The notes beneath the pieces are model-generated. The model was not told the DNA's origin. It searched no databases and was given only the letters and a program-made list of their open reading frames with translations. DNA of 64,000 nt from Neomoorella sulfitireducens (GTDB lineage: Bacteria > Bacillota > DSM-521 > Neomoorellales > Neomoorellaceae): the NCBI RefSeq assembly GCF_024733845.1, contig NZ_JANRHG010000002.1, positions 186,001 to 250,000 on the forward strand, read 5' to 3'. Made by a program: the position numbers and the translations under genes. This document shows, in pieces, positions 35,925-45,237 of the stretch (positions are counted from its first letter, which is position 1; each line of letters opens with the position of its first letter).

Positions 35925-37100
35925 ATGCAGAAACATATTCTTTACCTGCTGAGTTTGGGACACATGGTTACCGATATCAACCAGGGACTGCTACCTATTT
36001 TCCTGTCGGTATATAAACAACAGGCCGGCCTGACTTTTACAGCCGCAAGTTTCATTGCTGCTCTTTCTAACATTAGTTCTTCTGTAATCCAGCCCCTTTT
36101 CGGCTACCTTTCAGATAAGTACCAGCTGCGCTGGTTATTGCCAGCCGGCTGCCTCTTAGCCGGTCTGGGTATGGCCGCTTTCGGACTGGTACGCGGTTAT
36201 TATTTACTTGTAGCACTCGTTTTCGTTAGCGGCCTGGGAGTAGCCGCCTATCACCCGGAAGCTTCCAAATCGGCCCATTATATCAGCGGTCCCCTGCAGG
36301 CAGGCTCCATGGCTATCTTTTCCGTAGGGGGCAACCTGGGCTTTGGTCTGGGACCGATAATCGCTTCCCTTATCCTCACCCACGGTGGTTTAAAATCTTC
36401 CTGGCTGGTTATTTTGCCTACAATACTTACCGTGGCCCTGCTGGTCCATTCCATGCCGGCTATCGGCCGCGCCATGGGTACCGATACTGTAGCGGCTGCT
36501 GCCCCACAAAAGGTGAAAACAAATTACAGCAGGGCCTCCCTTACAGCCGTTACCCTGCTCGTCCTTGTTGTTATCCTGCGTTCTTGGCTCCATACCGGTT
36601 TAACCTATTATATCCCCTTTTACTACCAGCATTACCTTCACGGTGACGCCGCCTTTGCCAGCACCATGCTCTCTATTTTCCTTATTGCCGGGGCGGTAGG
36701 CACCCTTGTAGGCGGGCGTATCGCCGATTACTGGGGGGCTAAAAGGATGATCCTCGCCTCCATGCTGGTGCTTATTCCCCTGGTCCTGGCTTTTCCATAC
36801 GTAAAAGGGGCCTGGGTAGCTATATTGCTGGCCTTGAGCGGCTTTTTTGTAGTATCTACCTTTGCCCCGGCCATTGTCCTGGCCCAGTCCTTGATGCCCC
36901 GCCATATAGGAATGGCTTCCGGTCTGATGATGGGGTTTGCCATCGGTACCGGCGGCCTGGGCCTCCTCCTGCTGGGCGGTGTTGCCGACGCCAGGGGCGT
37001 TCCCTTTGTAATTCATCTCCTGGCTATTGTTCCGGCCCTGGCTGCCGTCCTGACCCTTCCCCTGCCGGATATCCGCCGGCAGATGGCCAGGGACCATTAA
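35925..37100 (+). CDS. MFS transporter, fosmidomycin-resistance (Fsr) type
   Basis: 391 residues and twelve membrane helices. The N terminus (LSLGHMVTDINQGLLPIFL) and the helix-5 region GLGVAAYHPEASKSAHY are typical of the Fsr subfamily of drug exporters. ATG 35925 follows GGAGGA. It overlaps the convergent Kae1-like gene by a few bases. Fosmidomycin acts on the MEP pathway whose dxs gene is 8 kb away, but the real substrate here is unknown. Confidence 0.82.
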   Translation: MQKHILYLLSLGHMVTDINQGLLPIFLSVYKQQAGLTFTAASFIAALSNISSSVIQPLFGYLSDKYQLRWLLPAGCLLAGLGMAAFGLVRGYYLLVALVFVSGLGVAAYHPEASKSAHYISGPLQAGSMAIFSVGGNLGFGLGPIIASLILTHGGLKSSWLVILPTILTVALLVHSMPAIGRAMGTDTVAAAAPQKVKTNYSRASLTAVTLLVLVVILRSWLHTGLTYYIPFYYQHYLHGDAAFASTMLSIFLIAGAVGTLVGGRIADYWGAKRMILASMLVLIPLVLAFPYVKGAWVAILLALSGFFVVSTFAPAIVLAQSLMPRHIGMASGLMMGFAIGTGGLGLLLLGGVADARGVPFVIHLLAIVPALAAVLTLPLPDIRRQMARDH

Positions 37101-38050
37101 ATTACCTCCCGCCCGAGCAGGGCCACGCCGATGGCATTGTCGGCGCTATGTTCCGGTGCGGCAAAGTAGAGTTTGGCACCTATAGCACGGTGTTCCAGGC
37201 GGTGGCGCAAACGCCTGCGCAGGTAGTCATTGGCCGCCACCCCGCCGACGATTAAAATATCTTTTATCCCGGTAGCAACTATGGCTGCCCGCAGGACCCG
37301 CTCCAGTGTATTGGCTATACATTGCTCCACTGCCCTGGCTACAGCTGCCCTGTCGGCTCCTGCCGCCAGCAGGCGTTCTGCCTGGCTGGCAGGCCCGGAG
37401 AAGCTAAAATTATACCCCCTCACGGCCGAAGTTAGCCGTACTTTTTTTTCTCCTTCTTCATGGGCCTGCCGAGCCAGCAGTTCCAGTTGCGGCCCCGCGG
37501 GAAACTCGAGACCCATGAGCACACCAACCCGGTCGATCAGTTGCCCGGCATGTAGGTCCAGGGTTCCTCCCAGTTTTTTGATATTAAAACCGCCGCTCTT
37601 CCGGCTCACCACTAGAATTTCTGAGGTCCCTCCTGAAAGGTGAACGGCCATGAAAGGGTCGCAAGGGTGCCATCCCGCCGACCAGAGGCCGGCGGCAATA
37701 TGACCTTCCTGGTGGGTTGTAGCCAGGAAGGGTACCTGCAAAGCCGCTGCCAGGATACGGCCCTGCCCGGCCGCCACGGTAAAAACCGGCATATAGGAGC
37801 CTGCCACCGGCCGGGGTCTTGTAGCTGCAGCTACCCCCTTGAGACGGGTTGCCGGTATGCTGTCAAAGGTCAGCGTGAGAATCTCCGGTAATATCTGCAC
37901 ATGATGAAAAACCGCCGTTCCCTGCTGCAGTCCCCTTTCTCCCCGGGGTACCGGCAACAGGCGGCGGTGAGCGGTAAGGACCTGGCCATCGTCGCTAACG
38001 ATGGCTACTGAACAGGTATAAGCACTGGTATCAATACCGAGAATGGCCAT
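37097..38050 (-). CDS. Kae1/TsaD-like domain protein (paralogue)
   Basis: 317 residues of the ASKHA/Kae1 fold: ILGIDTSAYTCSVAIV at the start, metal-site-like THQEGHIAAG near 113, HLSGGTSEILVV, and GGVAANDYLRRRL near 270. Compared with TsaD, which makes threonylcarbamoyl-adenosine in tRNA, the His motif and several loops differ (true TsaD reads NHMEGH), and the length is at the short end. It is probably a clostridial paralogue rather than the main TsaD. It follows nusB with a four-base gap. Confidence 0.7.
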   Translation of the reverse strand: MAILGIDTSAYTCSVAIVSDDGQVLTAHRRLLPVPRGERGLQQGTAVFHHVQILPEILTLTFDSIPATRLKGVAAATRPRPVAGSYMPVFTVAAGQGRILAAALQVPFLATTHQEGHIAAGLWSAGWHPCDPFMAVHLSGGTSEILVVSRKSGGFNIKKLGGTLDLHAGQLIDRVGVLMGLEFPAGPQLELLARQAHEEGEKKVRLTSAVRGYNFSFSGPASQAERLLAAGADRAAVARAVEQCIANTLERVLRAAIVATGIKDILIVGGVAANDYLRRRLRHRLEHRAIGAKLYFAAPEHSADNAIGVALLGREVI

Positions 38051-38053
38051 CAG

Positions 38054-38458
38054 CTATCTTCCTAACTCTTTGCGGGCGCTGTCCAGCAGGCCGTTGACAA
38101 ATTTACCCGCTTCTTCGTTATTAAAGGTTTTAGCCAGTTCAATAGCTTCGTTAATGATAATATTTACCGGTGTATCCGGGTAAAATTTCATTTCAAACAA
38201 AGCCATCCTGAGGATATTGCGGTCAATAGCCGCAAGGCGCTCCAGGCGCCAGCCGACGGCGTACTTGCTAATAATAGCGTCAAGTTCCTGCCGGGCGGTG
38301 ATAGTCCCCATTACCAGTTCGCGGGCAAAGGCAGCTGCCTGGGGTGAGAGCTGTTCTTCGGCTAAAAGTTCTTCAATTGCCCTTTCCGGGGCCATGCGGC
38401 CCAGATCAACGGCAAAGAGAGCCTGGAGGGCTTTTATCCTGGCTGCCTTTCTGCTCAA
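38054..38458 (-). CDS. nusB: Transcription antitermination factor NusB
   Basis: 134 residues, all helical. [16 protein letters not shown] at the start and the [17 protein letters not shown] and [27 protein letters not shown] stretches are diagnostic. It binds boxA RNA with NusE in rRNA antitermination. Standard position after the asp23/amaP genes. Confidence 0.95.
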   Translation of the reverse strand: MSRKAARIKALQALFAVDLGRMAPERAIEELLAEEQLSPQAAAFARELVMGTITARQELDAIISKYAVGWRLERLAAIDRNILRMALFEMKFYPDTPVNIIINEAIELAKTFNNEEAGKFVNGLLDSARKELGR

Positions 38459-38473
38459 AGCGCTAATTCCCCC

Positions 38474-38701
38474 TTACCAGCGATTACCAAAGAAACGTCT
38501 CCATAGGTCTTCCCACCCACGACCCTGGTCAAGACGACGACCGATAATGTAACCTACGGCAACACAAAAACCAATAAAAAGGGCCTTGCCAAAACCCCAG
38601 ATGGCAGTCAAAAGGCCGAAAATAACGCCCAGGGTAACGCCTATAAACTTGCCGCGGTGTTCCCGCCAGAGGTAATCGAGAAAACCGGTATTGTTTTCCA
38701 T
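38474..38701 (-). CDS. DUF2273 small membrane protein
   Basis: 75 residues from ATG 38701. Two hydrophobic helices (KFIGVTLGVIFGLLTAIWGF and ALFIGFCVAVGYIIGRRLD) and an acidic/aromatic tail. This DUF2273 type is regularly found with amaP and asp23, as here, and is thought to act in cell-envelope stress. Confidence 0.85.
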   Translation of the reverse strand: MENNTGFLDYLWREHRGKFIGVTLGVIFGLLTAIWGFGKALFIGFCVAVGYIIGRRLDQGRGWEDLWRRFFGNRW

Positions 38702-38714
38702 GCCTTCATCTCCC

Positions 38715-39257
38715 CTATTCTGCCCGGCGCACGCCTTCCTGATAAATCCCGTTGACCCGCACCTGGACCTCCGGCACCTCCAGGCCTGCTGTAGCAACAA
38801 TATATTCATGGACCTGTTGCTGGAGTGCCGCAGCTAACTCCGGCAAATTACGGTCGGGACTAACGGTAATATTAAGCTTTACTGATAGTCCCTCCGGAAG
38901 GACATGGAGCCTTGTACGTACCTCTCGCACCCCTTTCACCTGGCGGGCAGCACGGATGACCAGGTTTTCCAGGGCCGGCAGGGAAATGCTGGCCGTGCCA
39001 AGCTCGGCAGCTTTTATAACCGCCTGCTCTTCCCTTGCTGCCGCCGGGCGCACACTGGCTACCAAAAAACGCAAGGCCAGCAGGAATAATACGGTAGCTA
39101 CCAGACCTGCTATGATGCGATAGTCCGGCCGCCGGAGGCTTAGTTCAAAAAGGTCCAGGGGTACTGCCCATCCGGCGACAACTACCAGGGTACCCAGGGA
39201 AAGAACCGCTACCAGTAAAGCAAAAAGGGCCAGCAAGGCCCGGTCCAGCACTGACAA
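38715..39257 (-). CDS. amaP: Alkaline shock response membrane anchor protein AmaP
   Basis: 180 residues. Two N-terminal membrane helices (LLALFALLVAVLSLGTLVVV and IIAGLVATVLFLLALRFLV) are followed by a soluble Asp23-like domain with VRTRLHVLPEGLSVKLNITVSPD. AmaP anchors Asp23 to the membrane in Staphylococcus. Lies between the DUF2273 gene and asp23. Confidence 0.87.
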   Translation of the reverse strand: MSVLDRALLALFALLVAVLSLGTLVVVAGWAVPLDLFELSLRRPDYRIIAGLVATVLFLLALRFLVASVRPAAAREEQAVIKAAELGTASISLPALENLVIRAARQVKGVREVRTRLHVLPEGLSVKLNITVSPDRNLPELAAALQQQVHEYIVATAGLEVPEVQVRVNGIYQEGVRRAE

Positions 39258-39269
39258 TTCAATGCCCTC

Positions 39270-39668
39270 CTAACGGACGCGGGTGCTTTCTTCATCTTTC
39301 TCTTCCTGGGGAAATACTACGCCCTGGATATGTACATTAACTTCTACCACCCGCAAGCCCGTCATTGATTCGATAGCCTTTTTAACACTCTCCTGTACCC
39401 GGATGGCAACATCGGGGATGCGTACGCCGAAATTTACGACAATATACAGATCAACCGCGGCTTCTTTTTCCCCTACTTCCACCTTAACGCCCTTGCTTAG
39501 ATTTTTCCTCCCCAGTAGCTCGGCAATACCCCCGGCAATGCCGCCGCTCATACCGGCAACTCCTTCGATTTCCATAGCGGCTAGCCCGGCGATGATTGCT
39601 ACAACCTCGTTGGTGATTTTTATCGTGCCAAGTTCATTCCGTGCCTGTTGTTCTAAAGAATTATCCAT
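39270..39668 (-). CDS. Asp23/Gls24 family envelope stress protein
   Basis: 132 residues. VVAIIAGLAAMEIEGVAGMSGG and GVKVEVGEKEAAVDLYIVVNFG, VAIRVQESVKKAIESMTGL are characteristic. ATG 39668 with GGAGGTGA five bases upstream is preferred over GTG 39677. First gene of the asp23-amaP-DUF2273-nusB group. Confidence 0.92.
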   Translation of the reverse strand: MDNSLEQQARNELGTIKITNEVVAIIAGLAAMEIEGVAGMSGGIAGGIAELLGRKNLSKGVKVEVGEKEAAVDLYIVVNFGVRIPDVAIRVQESVKKAIESMTGLRVVEVNVHIQGVVFPQEEKDEESTRVR

Positions 39669-39730
39669 ATAAATCACCTCCGCTTGTTTCTATATTATAC
39701 CAGAGGACGGCAGCCATCACAACTGCAACT

Positions 39731-41077
39731 TCATCCTGCCAGCAAGCGGCGCTGGATAAAATTGGTGTAGACCTCCCCCCGCCGGAAAAAGGCATTCGCC
39801 AATATTTGCTGGTGAAAAGGTATAGTCGTCGGTACCCCTTCAATTACCATCTCTTTCAGAGCCCCGGCCATACGGTTGATGGCTTTTTCCCGATCCGGCG
39901 CCCATGCTATGACCTTGGCAATTAGAGAATCATAATAAGGGGGAATTAAGTAACCGCTGTAAACAGCGCTGTCCACCCTGATACCAAAGCCTCCCGGTAC
40001 ATGGTAACGCTCAATACGTCCCGGTGCCGGCCGGAAATTATGGCCGGGATCTTCGGCATTAATCCGGCACTCGATGGCATGCCCCCGGATCTGGACTTCT
40101 TCTTGACGGATACTTAAAGGTTCTCCTGCAGCTATCCTGATCTGCTCCTGAACCAGGTCGATACCGGTAACCGCCTCGGTAACGGGATGTTCCACCTGGA
40201 TGCGGGTATTCATCTCAATAAAATAATAGCGGCCATATTTATCAAGAAGGAATTCTACCGTCCCCGTGCTGTAATAACCAACGGCCCTGGCGGCCTTTAA
40301 GGCTACTTCCCCCATTTCTCGCCGCAGCTCCGGTGTCAGGGCTACCGAAGGGGCTTCTTCCAGGATCTTCTGGTTGCGCCGCTGCAGGGAACAGTCGCGC
40401 TCGCCCAGGTGAATGATGTTGCCCTCGATATCTCCTAGTATCTGGAACTCAATATGGCGGGGTTCTTCAATATATTTCTCCAGGTAGACCTGGGGATCGC
40501 CGAAGGCTGCCTCCGCCTCCCGCTGGGCAGTCTGGATGGCCTGGCGCAGTTCCCGGGGACCCTGGGCTACCCGCATACCGCGGCCGCCGCCTCCAGCCGA
40601 CGCCTTTATTAAAACGGGGTACCCGATTTCTTTGGCTATAGCCATGGCGGTGTCGAGATCCTTGACAACTCCTTCGGAACCCGGTACCACCGGCACCCCG
40701 TTGGCAATCATGGTAGCCCGCGCCGTAGCCTTGGCGCCCATGAGCTGCATGGCCCTTGGTGAAGGGCCGATAAAGGTTATCCCTGCCGTGGCACACATCT
40801 CGGCAAAGTACGGGTTTTCGGATAGAAAACCATAACCGGGGTGAATGGCATCGGCACCGCTCATCTGGGCCACAGCGATTATACTGGGAATATGCAGGTA
40901 ACTGCGATTGGCCTGCGCCGGCCCGATGCAAACGGCTTTGTCGGCCAGCCGGGTGTGCAGGGCCCCGCGGTCGGCCTCGGAATACACGGCTACAGTTTCA
41001 ATATCCATTTCCCGGCAGGCACGGATAATCCGCACGGCAATTTCGCCGCGGTTGGCAATGAGAACTCGCTTGAACAT
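39731..41077 (-). CDS. accC: Biotin carboxylase subunit
   Basis: 448 residues. N-terminal [17 protein letters not shown], the ATP-grasp glycine-rich loop [28 protein letters not shown] and the biotin-site [16 protein letters not shown]. It carboxylates a biotin carrier using ATP and bicarbonate. It is the partner of the next gene upstream, a carboxyltransferase fused to a carrier, so it may serve as pyruvate carboxylase subunit A (pycA) rather than, or as well as, in acetyl-CoA carboxylase. Confidence 0.92.
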   Translation of the reverse strand: MFKRVLIANRGEIAVRIIRACREMDIETVAVYSEADRGALHTRLADKAVCIGPAQANRSYLHIPSIIAVAQMSGADAIHPGYGFLSENPYFAEMCATAGITFIGPSPRAMQLMGAKATARATMIANGVPVVPGSEGVVKDLDTAMAIAKEIGYPVLIKASAGGGGRGMRVAQGPRELRQAIQTAQREAEAAFGDPQVYLEKYIEEPRHIEFQILGDIEGNIIHLGERDCSLQRRNQKILEEAPSVALTPELRREMGEVALKAARAVGYYSTGTVEFLLDKYGRYYFIEMNTRIQVEHPVTEAVTGIDLVQEQIRIAAGEPLSIRQEEVQIRGHAIECRINAEDPGHNFRPAPGRIERYHVPGGFGIRVDSAVYSGYLIPPYYDSLIAKVIAWAPDREKAINRMAGALKEMVIEGVPTTIPFHQQILANAFFRRGEVYTNFIQRRLLAG

Positions 41078-41136
41078 CTCTTTTATCCCCCGTAAACCTT
41101 ACTTCGATCCTGTACCCTTCTACCGGCGAAACTTTG

Positions 41137-42984
41137 CTACTCTTTCTTAATCTGGAACAGCACCTGGCCGTATTCCACCGGCTGGCCGTTTTCCGCCAGG
41201 ATGGCGACAACCTGGCCCGCTGTTTCGGCGGCAAGCTCATTCATAAGCTTCATAGCTTCTATTATACACAATGTTTGTCCCGGTTTAACCCTGGTGCCCA
41301 CTTCTACGAAAGGAGGCGCATCAGGAGCAGGTGCCCGGTAAAAAGTCCCTACCATGGGGGCCCTGACTTCGATAATATCTTGATCGGCTTGTGGCGTATC
41401 CCCTGGAGTACAAACCTCCTCGGCCTTGTCTGCCCGGGATGCGGAGAACATGCCTGTATATCCTTCCCGGTCGCTGCCGCGCCTGATTACGATCTTGACC
41501 CCTTCACTTTCCAGGTTGAGTTCGGTAATACCCGTCTCCTCCAGGACTTTAATGAGCTGGGTTATATCCTTGAGGTCCACTTTCTTAATGCCTCCTGTCT
41601 CTGCCTTTTCCCCGGTCTGGGATTTTACGGTACGCCTACCCGGTCGCAACCTCCCGTCACGGCGGTCCTCAAAAAATTTCCGTGCCACCTGGGGAAACAA
41701 CACATAACTGATAACATCCTCTTCATTCCGTGCCAGTTCGCCGATTTCTTGTCTGGCTTCTTCCAGACGCGGCGGCAGAACATCAGCCGGCCGCCCCTGT
41801 ATGGGCTCTTCATCCCCGATGATCATCCGGCGAATTTCTTCCCTTACAGGTACCGGCGGGCGCCCGTAAAGGCCGCGGACGTAGTTTTTGACTTCCCCGG
41901 GTACGATCTTGTACCGCTGGCCTGTCAGGACGTTGAGCACCGCCTGAGTGCCGACAATCTGGCTGGTAGGTGTAACCAGGGGCGGGTAACCCAGGTCGGC
42001 CCGTACCCGCGGTATCTCTGCGAGGACTTCATTGATGCGGCCGGCTGCCTTTTGCTCCTTTAACTGGCTAACCAGGTTAGATATCATGCCTCCGGGAACC
42101 TGGTGCTGGAAAACCCACATATCGGTAATGCGGGTCACACCGCGCTCATAGCCCAGCTCCCGGCGCAGGTCGTCAAAATAACGGGCGATCTCAAAGAGGA
42201 GGTTCAAATCCAGGCCGGTATCGTAGGGCGTCCCGGCCAGGGCCCGCACCACCGTCTCTACCGGCGGCTGGGATGCACCGAAGGCCAGGGGAACCGAGGC
42301 CGTATCAACTACATCCACTCCCGCCCGGGCGGCCTCAAGGTAGGCACCAACGGCCAGGCCGCCGATATAGTGGCTGTGGAGCTGGACGGGTATACGGAGC
42401 TTTTCTTTAAAAAGCTTTACCAGTTCATAGGCTTCAAAGGGGGCCAGGAGGCCGGCCATATCTTTGATGCATATTGAGTCCACGCCCATGCTCTCCAGTT
42501 CCAGGGCCGTCTGCAAATAATGCTCGGTAGTATGGACCGGGCTGATGGTGTAGACCACCGTCCCCTGGACATGGGCGCCTTCCTTTTTGGCGGCTTCAAT
42601 GGGAACTTCCATGTTGCGCAGATCATTCAGGGCATCGAAAATACGGATAATATCAATACCGTTGGCCACCGCCCTGGCAATAAAGGCCCGCACCACATCG
42701 TCGGGGTACAGCTGGTAACCTACAAGGGACTGGGCCCTGAGGAGCATCTGCAAGGGGGTTTTCCGGGCATATCTTTTCAGGGTTCGCAGGCGTTCCCACG
42801 GGTCTTCGTCCAGGAAGCGCATGCAGACATCAAAGGTGGCGCCGCCCCATACTTCAAGGGAATGGTAGCCGACGCTATCAATTTTTTCAATGATAGGCAG
42901 CATATCGGCCGTAGCCATACGTGTAGCCCAGAGGCTCTGGTGCCCATCACGCAGGGTGGTGTCGGTAATCTTTAGCTGGCCCAA
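41137..42984 (-). CDS. Pyruvate/oxaloacetate carboxyltransferase fused to an AccB-type biotin carrier
   Basis: 615 residues. Residues 1-455: carboxyltransferase of the PycB/OadA type ([33 protein letters not shown], metal site LHSHYIGG, conserved [16 protein letters not shown]). After a basic linker, residues about 480-515 ([20 protein letters not shown]) look like the N-terminal part of AccB, and the rest is a biotinyl domain with [10 protein letters not shown]. Usual OadA proteins lack the AccB-like N-terminal piece. With AccC next door the pair likely carboxylates pyruvate to oxaloacetate. The start is TTG 42984 after GGAGGAG. Confidence 0.87.
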   Translation of the reverse strand: MGQLKITDTTLRDGHQSLWATRMATADMLPIIEKIDSVGYHSLEVWGGATFDVCMRFLDEDPWERLRTLKRYARKTPLQMLLRAQSLVGYQLYPDDVVRAFIARAVANGIDIIRIFDALNDLRNMEVPIEAAKKEGAHVQGTVVYTISPVHTTEHYLQTALELESMGVDSICIKDMAGLLAPFEAYELVKLFKEKLRIPVQLHSHYIGGLAVGAYLEAARAGVDVVDTASVPLAFGASQPPVETVVRALAGTPYDTGLDLNLLFEIARYFDDLRRELGYERGVTRITDMWVFQHQVPGGMISNLVSQLKEQKAAGRINEVLAEIPRVRADLGYPPLVTPTSQIVGTQAVLNVLTGQRYKIVPGEVKNYVRGLYGRPPVPVREEIRRMIIGDEEPIQGRPADVLPPRLEEARQEIGELARNEEDVISYVLFPQVARKFFEDRRDGRLRPGRRTVKSQTGEKAETGGIKKVDLKDITQLIKVLEETGITELNLESEGVKIVIRRGSDREGYTGMFSASRADKAEEVCTPGDTPQADQDIIEVRAPMVGTFYRAPAPDAPPFVEVGTRVKPGQTLCIIEAMKLMNELAAETAGQVVAILAENGQPVEYGQVLFQIKKE

Positions 42985-43087
42985 AACGGTTCTCCTCCAT
43001 AAAGGGAAGCAAAGCTTCCTAACATTTTTTGACTACCGGTCTTTAACTGTCCCTGTGTTCCTTATAACCGTTAAAATTTATAGAAAA

Positions 43088-43110
43088 GCCCTGGTTTTAA
43101 TAACCAGAGC
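43088..43110 (-). terminator. Hairpin with T-run upstream of the carboxyltransferase gene
   Basis: On the minus strand GCTCTGGTT-ATTA-AAACCAGGGC (one G-U pair) is followed by TTTTC. It can end the NlpC/P60 gene transcript, but lies downstream of a TATAAT box, so it may be a leader attenuator instead. Confidence 0.65.
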
Positions 43111-43143
43111 GGTGCTTGTTCCTTCTTTCAACCGCCTTGCCTT

Positions 43144-43172
43144 ATTATATAAACACATACCAGGCGGTGCAA
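43144..43172 (-). promoter_or_regulatory. Possible promoter before the hairpin leader
   Basis: On the minus strand TTGCAC (43172-43167) and a perfect TATAAT (43149-43144) are 17 bases apart; the -35 is poor. The resulting leader to the TTG start would be about 150 bases and includes the terminator-like hairpin and a GGAAGC/GCTTCC hairpin next to the ribosome site. The rest of the 307-base gap holds nothing I recognise. Confidence 0.45.
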
Positions 43173-43291
43173 TATCTATTTAACAAGTATACAATATATT
43201 TGGCGTTGTCATTCCGGAAGCCAATGATTGTTAGCTTCCTTGAGGAAACAACACGGGTTTTCCCGCCGGGATTTATCGCCAATGCCAGTCC

Positions 43292-44218
43292 TTACGGCAG
43301 GTAACGTCGTGCTCCCAGGTATCCGCGAGCGAATAACGGCTCATCAAGGCGGCTGGTTATTACGCCATGGCCGGAACGGGAATTAATAAACTCCCCGTTA
43401 CCGCTATAAATACCGACATGGGTGGGCAGGCTCCCAGTTCCTTCCGTGTTGAAAAAGACCAGGTCCCCGGGCTGCAACTCTTCCCTGGCTACCTGCCTGC
43501 CTACCTGGAACTGCATGTCAGCATCCCTGGGCAAACGTACTCCGTTTAAATAGTAAGCAACATAGGCCAGTCCGGAACAGTCTATGCCGTACAGGCTCAC
43601 CCCGCCCCAGAGATAAGACACACCCCGCAGGCGTTCAGCTGTTTTAATGACATCCTCCCCGCCGCGTTTTCCTTGCACCTTCCCCGCGGGCCAGACCTCA
43701 ACCTCATTTCCCCTCAACCAGGCCGTTCCCCCACCCGGGAGCCAGACTTCCATCCAGCCTTCTTTCTGCTGCAGCAGGGGCAAGTCGGTAGCCATTAAGG
43801 CTTCGCCGGTGGCGTCATTATCTCCTGGCTGCCGGAACAACAGGGCACGGGGGACGATTACAGCTACCAGTGACTCCACCTGTGGTGAGATATCAATAAC
43901 TACATCAACTGTTTTTAACCATCCGATATAGCCATCAGGCACCTGCCCCTGCAGCCAATCACCTTCCTCCTTCAGCACCTTCACCTCATCCCCCATGAGG
44001 GCCTGGGTAACCCGCTCCGCTTCCCCGTCAGGCTCTGCCCGGACGTCGGCTACAGGAACCCTTACATAATAAGCCCTTTGCCGGTCGGGTTTCAGCCCGG
44101 GATGCTCATCAACAGGCGGCGCTAACCGGTAGGCGTTTTGAAACATAAGTACTCCCCCCGCAATTAACACTACCATTAATAACAAAACAAATTGCAGCCG
44201 TATCTTTGGCAACAACAA
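43292..44218 (-). CDS. NlpC/P60 cell-wall endopeptidase with SH3 domains
   Basis: 308 residues. An N-terminal membrane/signal segment (FVLLLMVVLIAGGVLMF), a bacterial SH3 repeat region (YYVRVPVADVRAEPDGEAERV and a second near 120-180), and a C40 peptidase domain with catalytic Cys in YGIDCSGLAYVAYY and His in THVGIYSGNGEFI. It should cut gamma-D-Glu-diamino-acid bonds in peptidoglycan outside the cell. Single gene. Confidence 0.88.
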   Translation of the reverse strand: MLLPKIRLQFVLLLMVVLIAGGVLMFQNAYRLAPPVDEHPGLKPDRQRAYYVRVPVADVRAEPDGEAERVTQALMGDEVKVLKEEGDWLQGQVPDGYIGWLKTVDVVIDISPQVESLVAVIVPRALLFRQPGDNDATGEALMATDLPLLQQKEGWMEVWLPGGGTAWLRGNEVEVWPAGKVQGKRGGEDVIKTAERLRGVSYLWGGVSLYGIDCSGLAYVAYYLNGVRLPRDADMQFQVGRQVAREELQPGDLVFFNTEGTGSLPTHVGIYSGNGEFINSRSGHGVITSRLDEPLFARGYLGARRYLP

Positions 44219-44403
44219 TCATCCTCCCGGGCTATTGCTTTTAGCGTCCACAGTTACCGGCCGACCACTGCGTCGACTGTATGCCTTCAGCATTAAAAGC
44301 CGACCATACTTTTTATTATACCCGCGAGGAAGAGGTATTTGTTGAGGCTTATCATTATATATGTTAAAATATGCCTGGAAATTCATTGCCGGGGGTAATT
44401 TAT

Positions 44404-44781
44404 ATGCAAATTGCCATTAACTTTGGTAAGCTGACCGTAATAGCCGAGCTAAACGACAGCGACACCGCCCGCAAGATCCAGGCCGCCCTGCCCATAACCG
44501 GCCGGGCCAATACCTGGGGTGATGAAATTTACTTCTCGATCCCCGTTAAGGCCGGGTTGGAAGAAGGAGCCACGGCGGATATGGAAGTAGGCGACATCGC
44601 TTACTGGCCGCCGGGACACGCCTTCTGCCTGTTCTTCGGGCCTACGCCCGCCAGCACCGGTGCCAAACCCCGCGCCGCCAGCCCGGTAAATAAAATCGGC
44701 CGCATTTTAAGCGATCCCGGGGTGTTAAAGAAGGTTCCCGACGGTGCCAGGGTAGAAATCCATGCTGCTAATGAAAGGTAA
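44404..44781 (+). CDS. Cyclophilin-like fold protein (DUF369/cyclophilin_like)
   Basis: 125 residues. ARKIQAALPITGRANTWGDEIYFSIP, then GDIAYWPPGHAFCLFFGPTP and SPVNKIGRI are the hallmarks of this small cyclophilin-like family, known in anaerobes and archaea; no peptidyl-prolyl isomerase activity has been established for it as far as I know. ATG 44404 with GGGGGT is chosen. Confidence 0.8.
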   Translation: MQIAINFGKLTVIAELNDSDTARKIQAALPITGRANTWGDEIYFSIPVKAGLEEGATADMEVGDIAYWPPGHAFCLFFGPTPASTGAKPRAASPVNKIGRILSDPGVLKKVPDGARVEIHAANER

Positions 44782-44793
44782 AAGAAAAAAAGT

Positions 44794-44824
44794 GCCCTGC
44801 AGGATACAACCGGCAGGGCTTTTT
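44794..44824. terminator. Terminator between convergent genes
   Basis: GCCCTGC (44794-44800) pairs with GCAGGGC (44813-44819), followed by TTTTT; the A-rich left flank provides a T-run for the opposite strand. Confidence 0.8.
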
Positions 44825-44832
44825 ATAACAAA

Positions 44833-45237
44833 TCATATCACTTTAGAAGCCATTTTTACTACCAGCCCGGCACCATTTATGGCCTTCCTGGCGTCTGCAA
44901 TTGTGTATTCTTCTGTAGGTATAAAATCTATGTCCCCATAAAAGGCAAATTCCCTTTCTTTCCGCAACCATTTTGATATGCCGGCAATTCTTTCCACTTC
45001 CCCCTGGACTTCTTCGGGAAAACGATCCTTAAACTCCACTAATAAATAACCGACATCATGCTGTTTAGGGGGCTCAATACCGATAGCCCGGAGCATACCT
45101 TTTAGAGCCAGTTCTACAATCTCCTGGGCTTCCCTTATCACGTCAGAGTATGCTTGTTCGTCAAGCAAAACCGGCAATATTTTCATTCGTTTGGTAGCCT
45201 TCTCCAGATAGCTCCGCGCCAGGGTGATATTGGTCAT
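44833..45237 (-). CDS. HEPN-domain protein
   Basis: 134 residues. ARSYLEKATKRMKILPVLLDEQAYSDVIREAQEIVELALKG is cut here for brevity to its pattern: a helix with AYSDVIREAQEIVELALKG, then PKQHDVGYLL, and EREFAFYGD with EEYTIADA near the end, as in HEPN proteins that pair with nucleotidyltransferases. A canonical R-x4-H is not obvious, so RNase activity is uncertain. Its ATG overlaps the partner stop as ATGA. Confidence 0.75.
   Translation of the reverse strand: MTNITLARSYLEKATKRMKILPVLLDEQAYSDVIREAQEIVELALKGMLRAIGIEPPKQHDVGYLLVEFKDRFPEEVQGEVERIAGISKWLRKEREFAFYGDIDFIPTEEYTIADARKAINGAGLVVKMASKVI

Noticed and set aside
41134-42063. 309-codon plus-strand frame
   Set aside because: Antisense shadow of the carboxyltransferase-carrier gene; the sense frame has full catalytic motifs.
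42985-43291. T-box or riboswitch leader
   Set aside because: No T-box sequence or other riboswitch core could be found; only simple hairpins.
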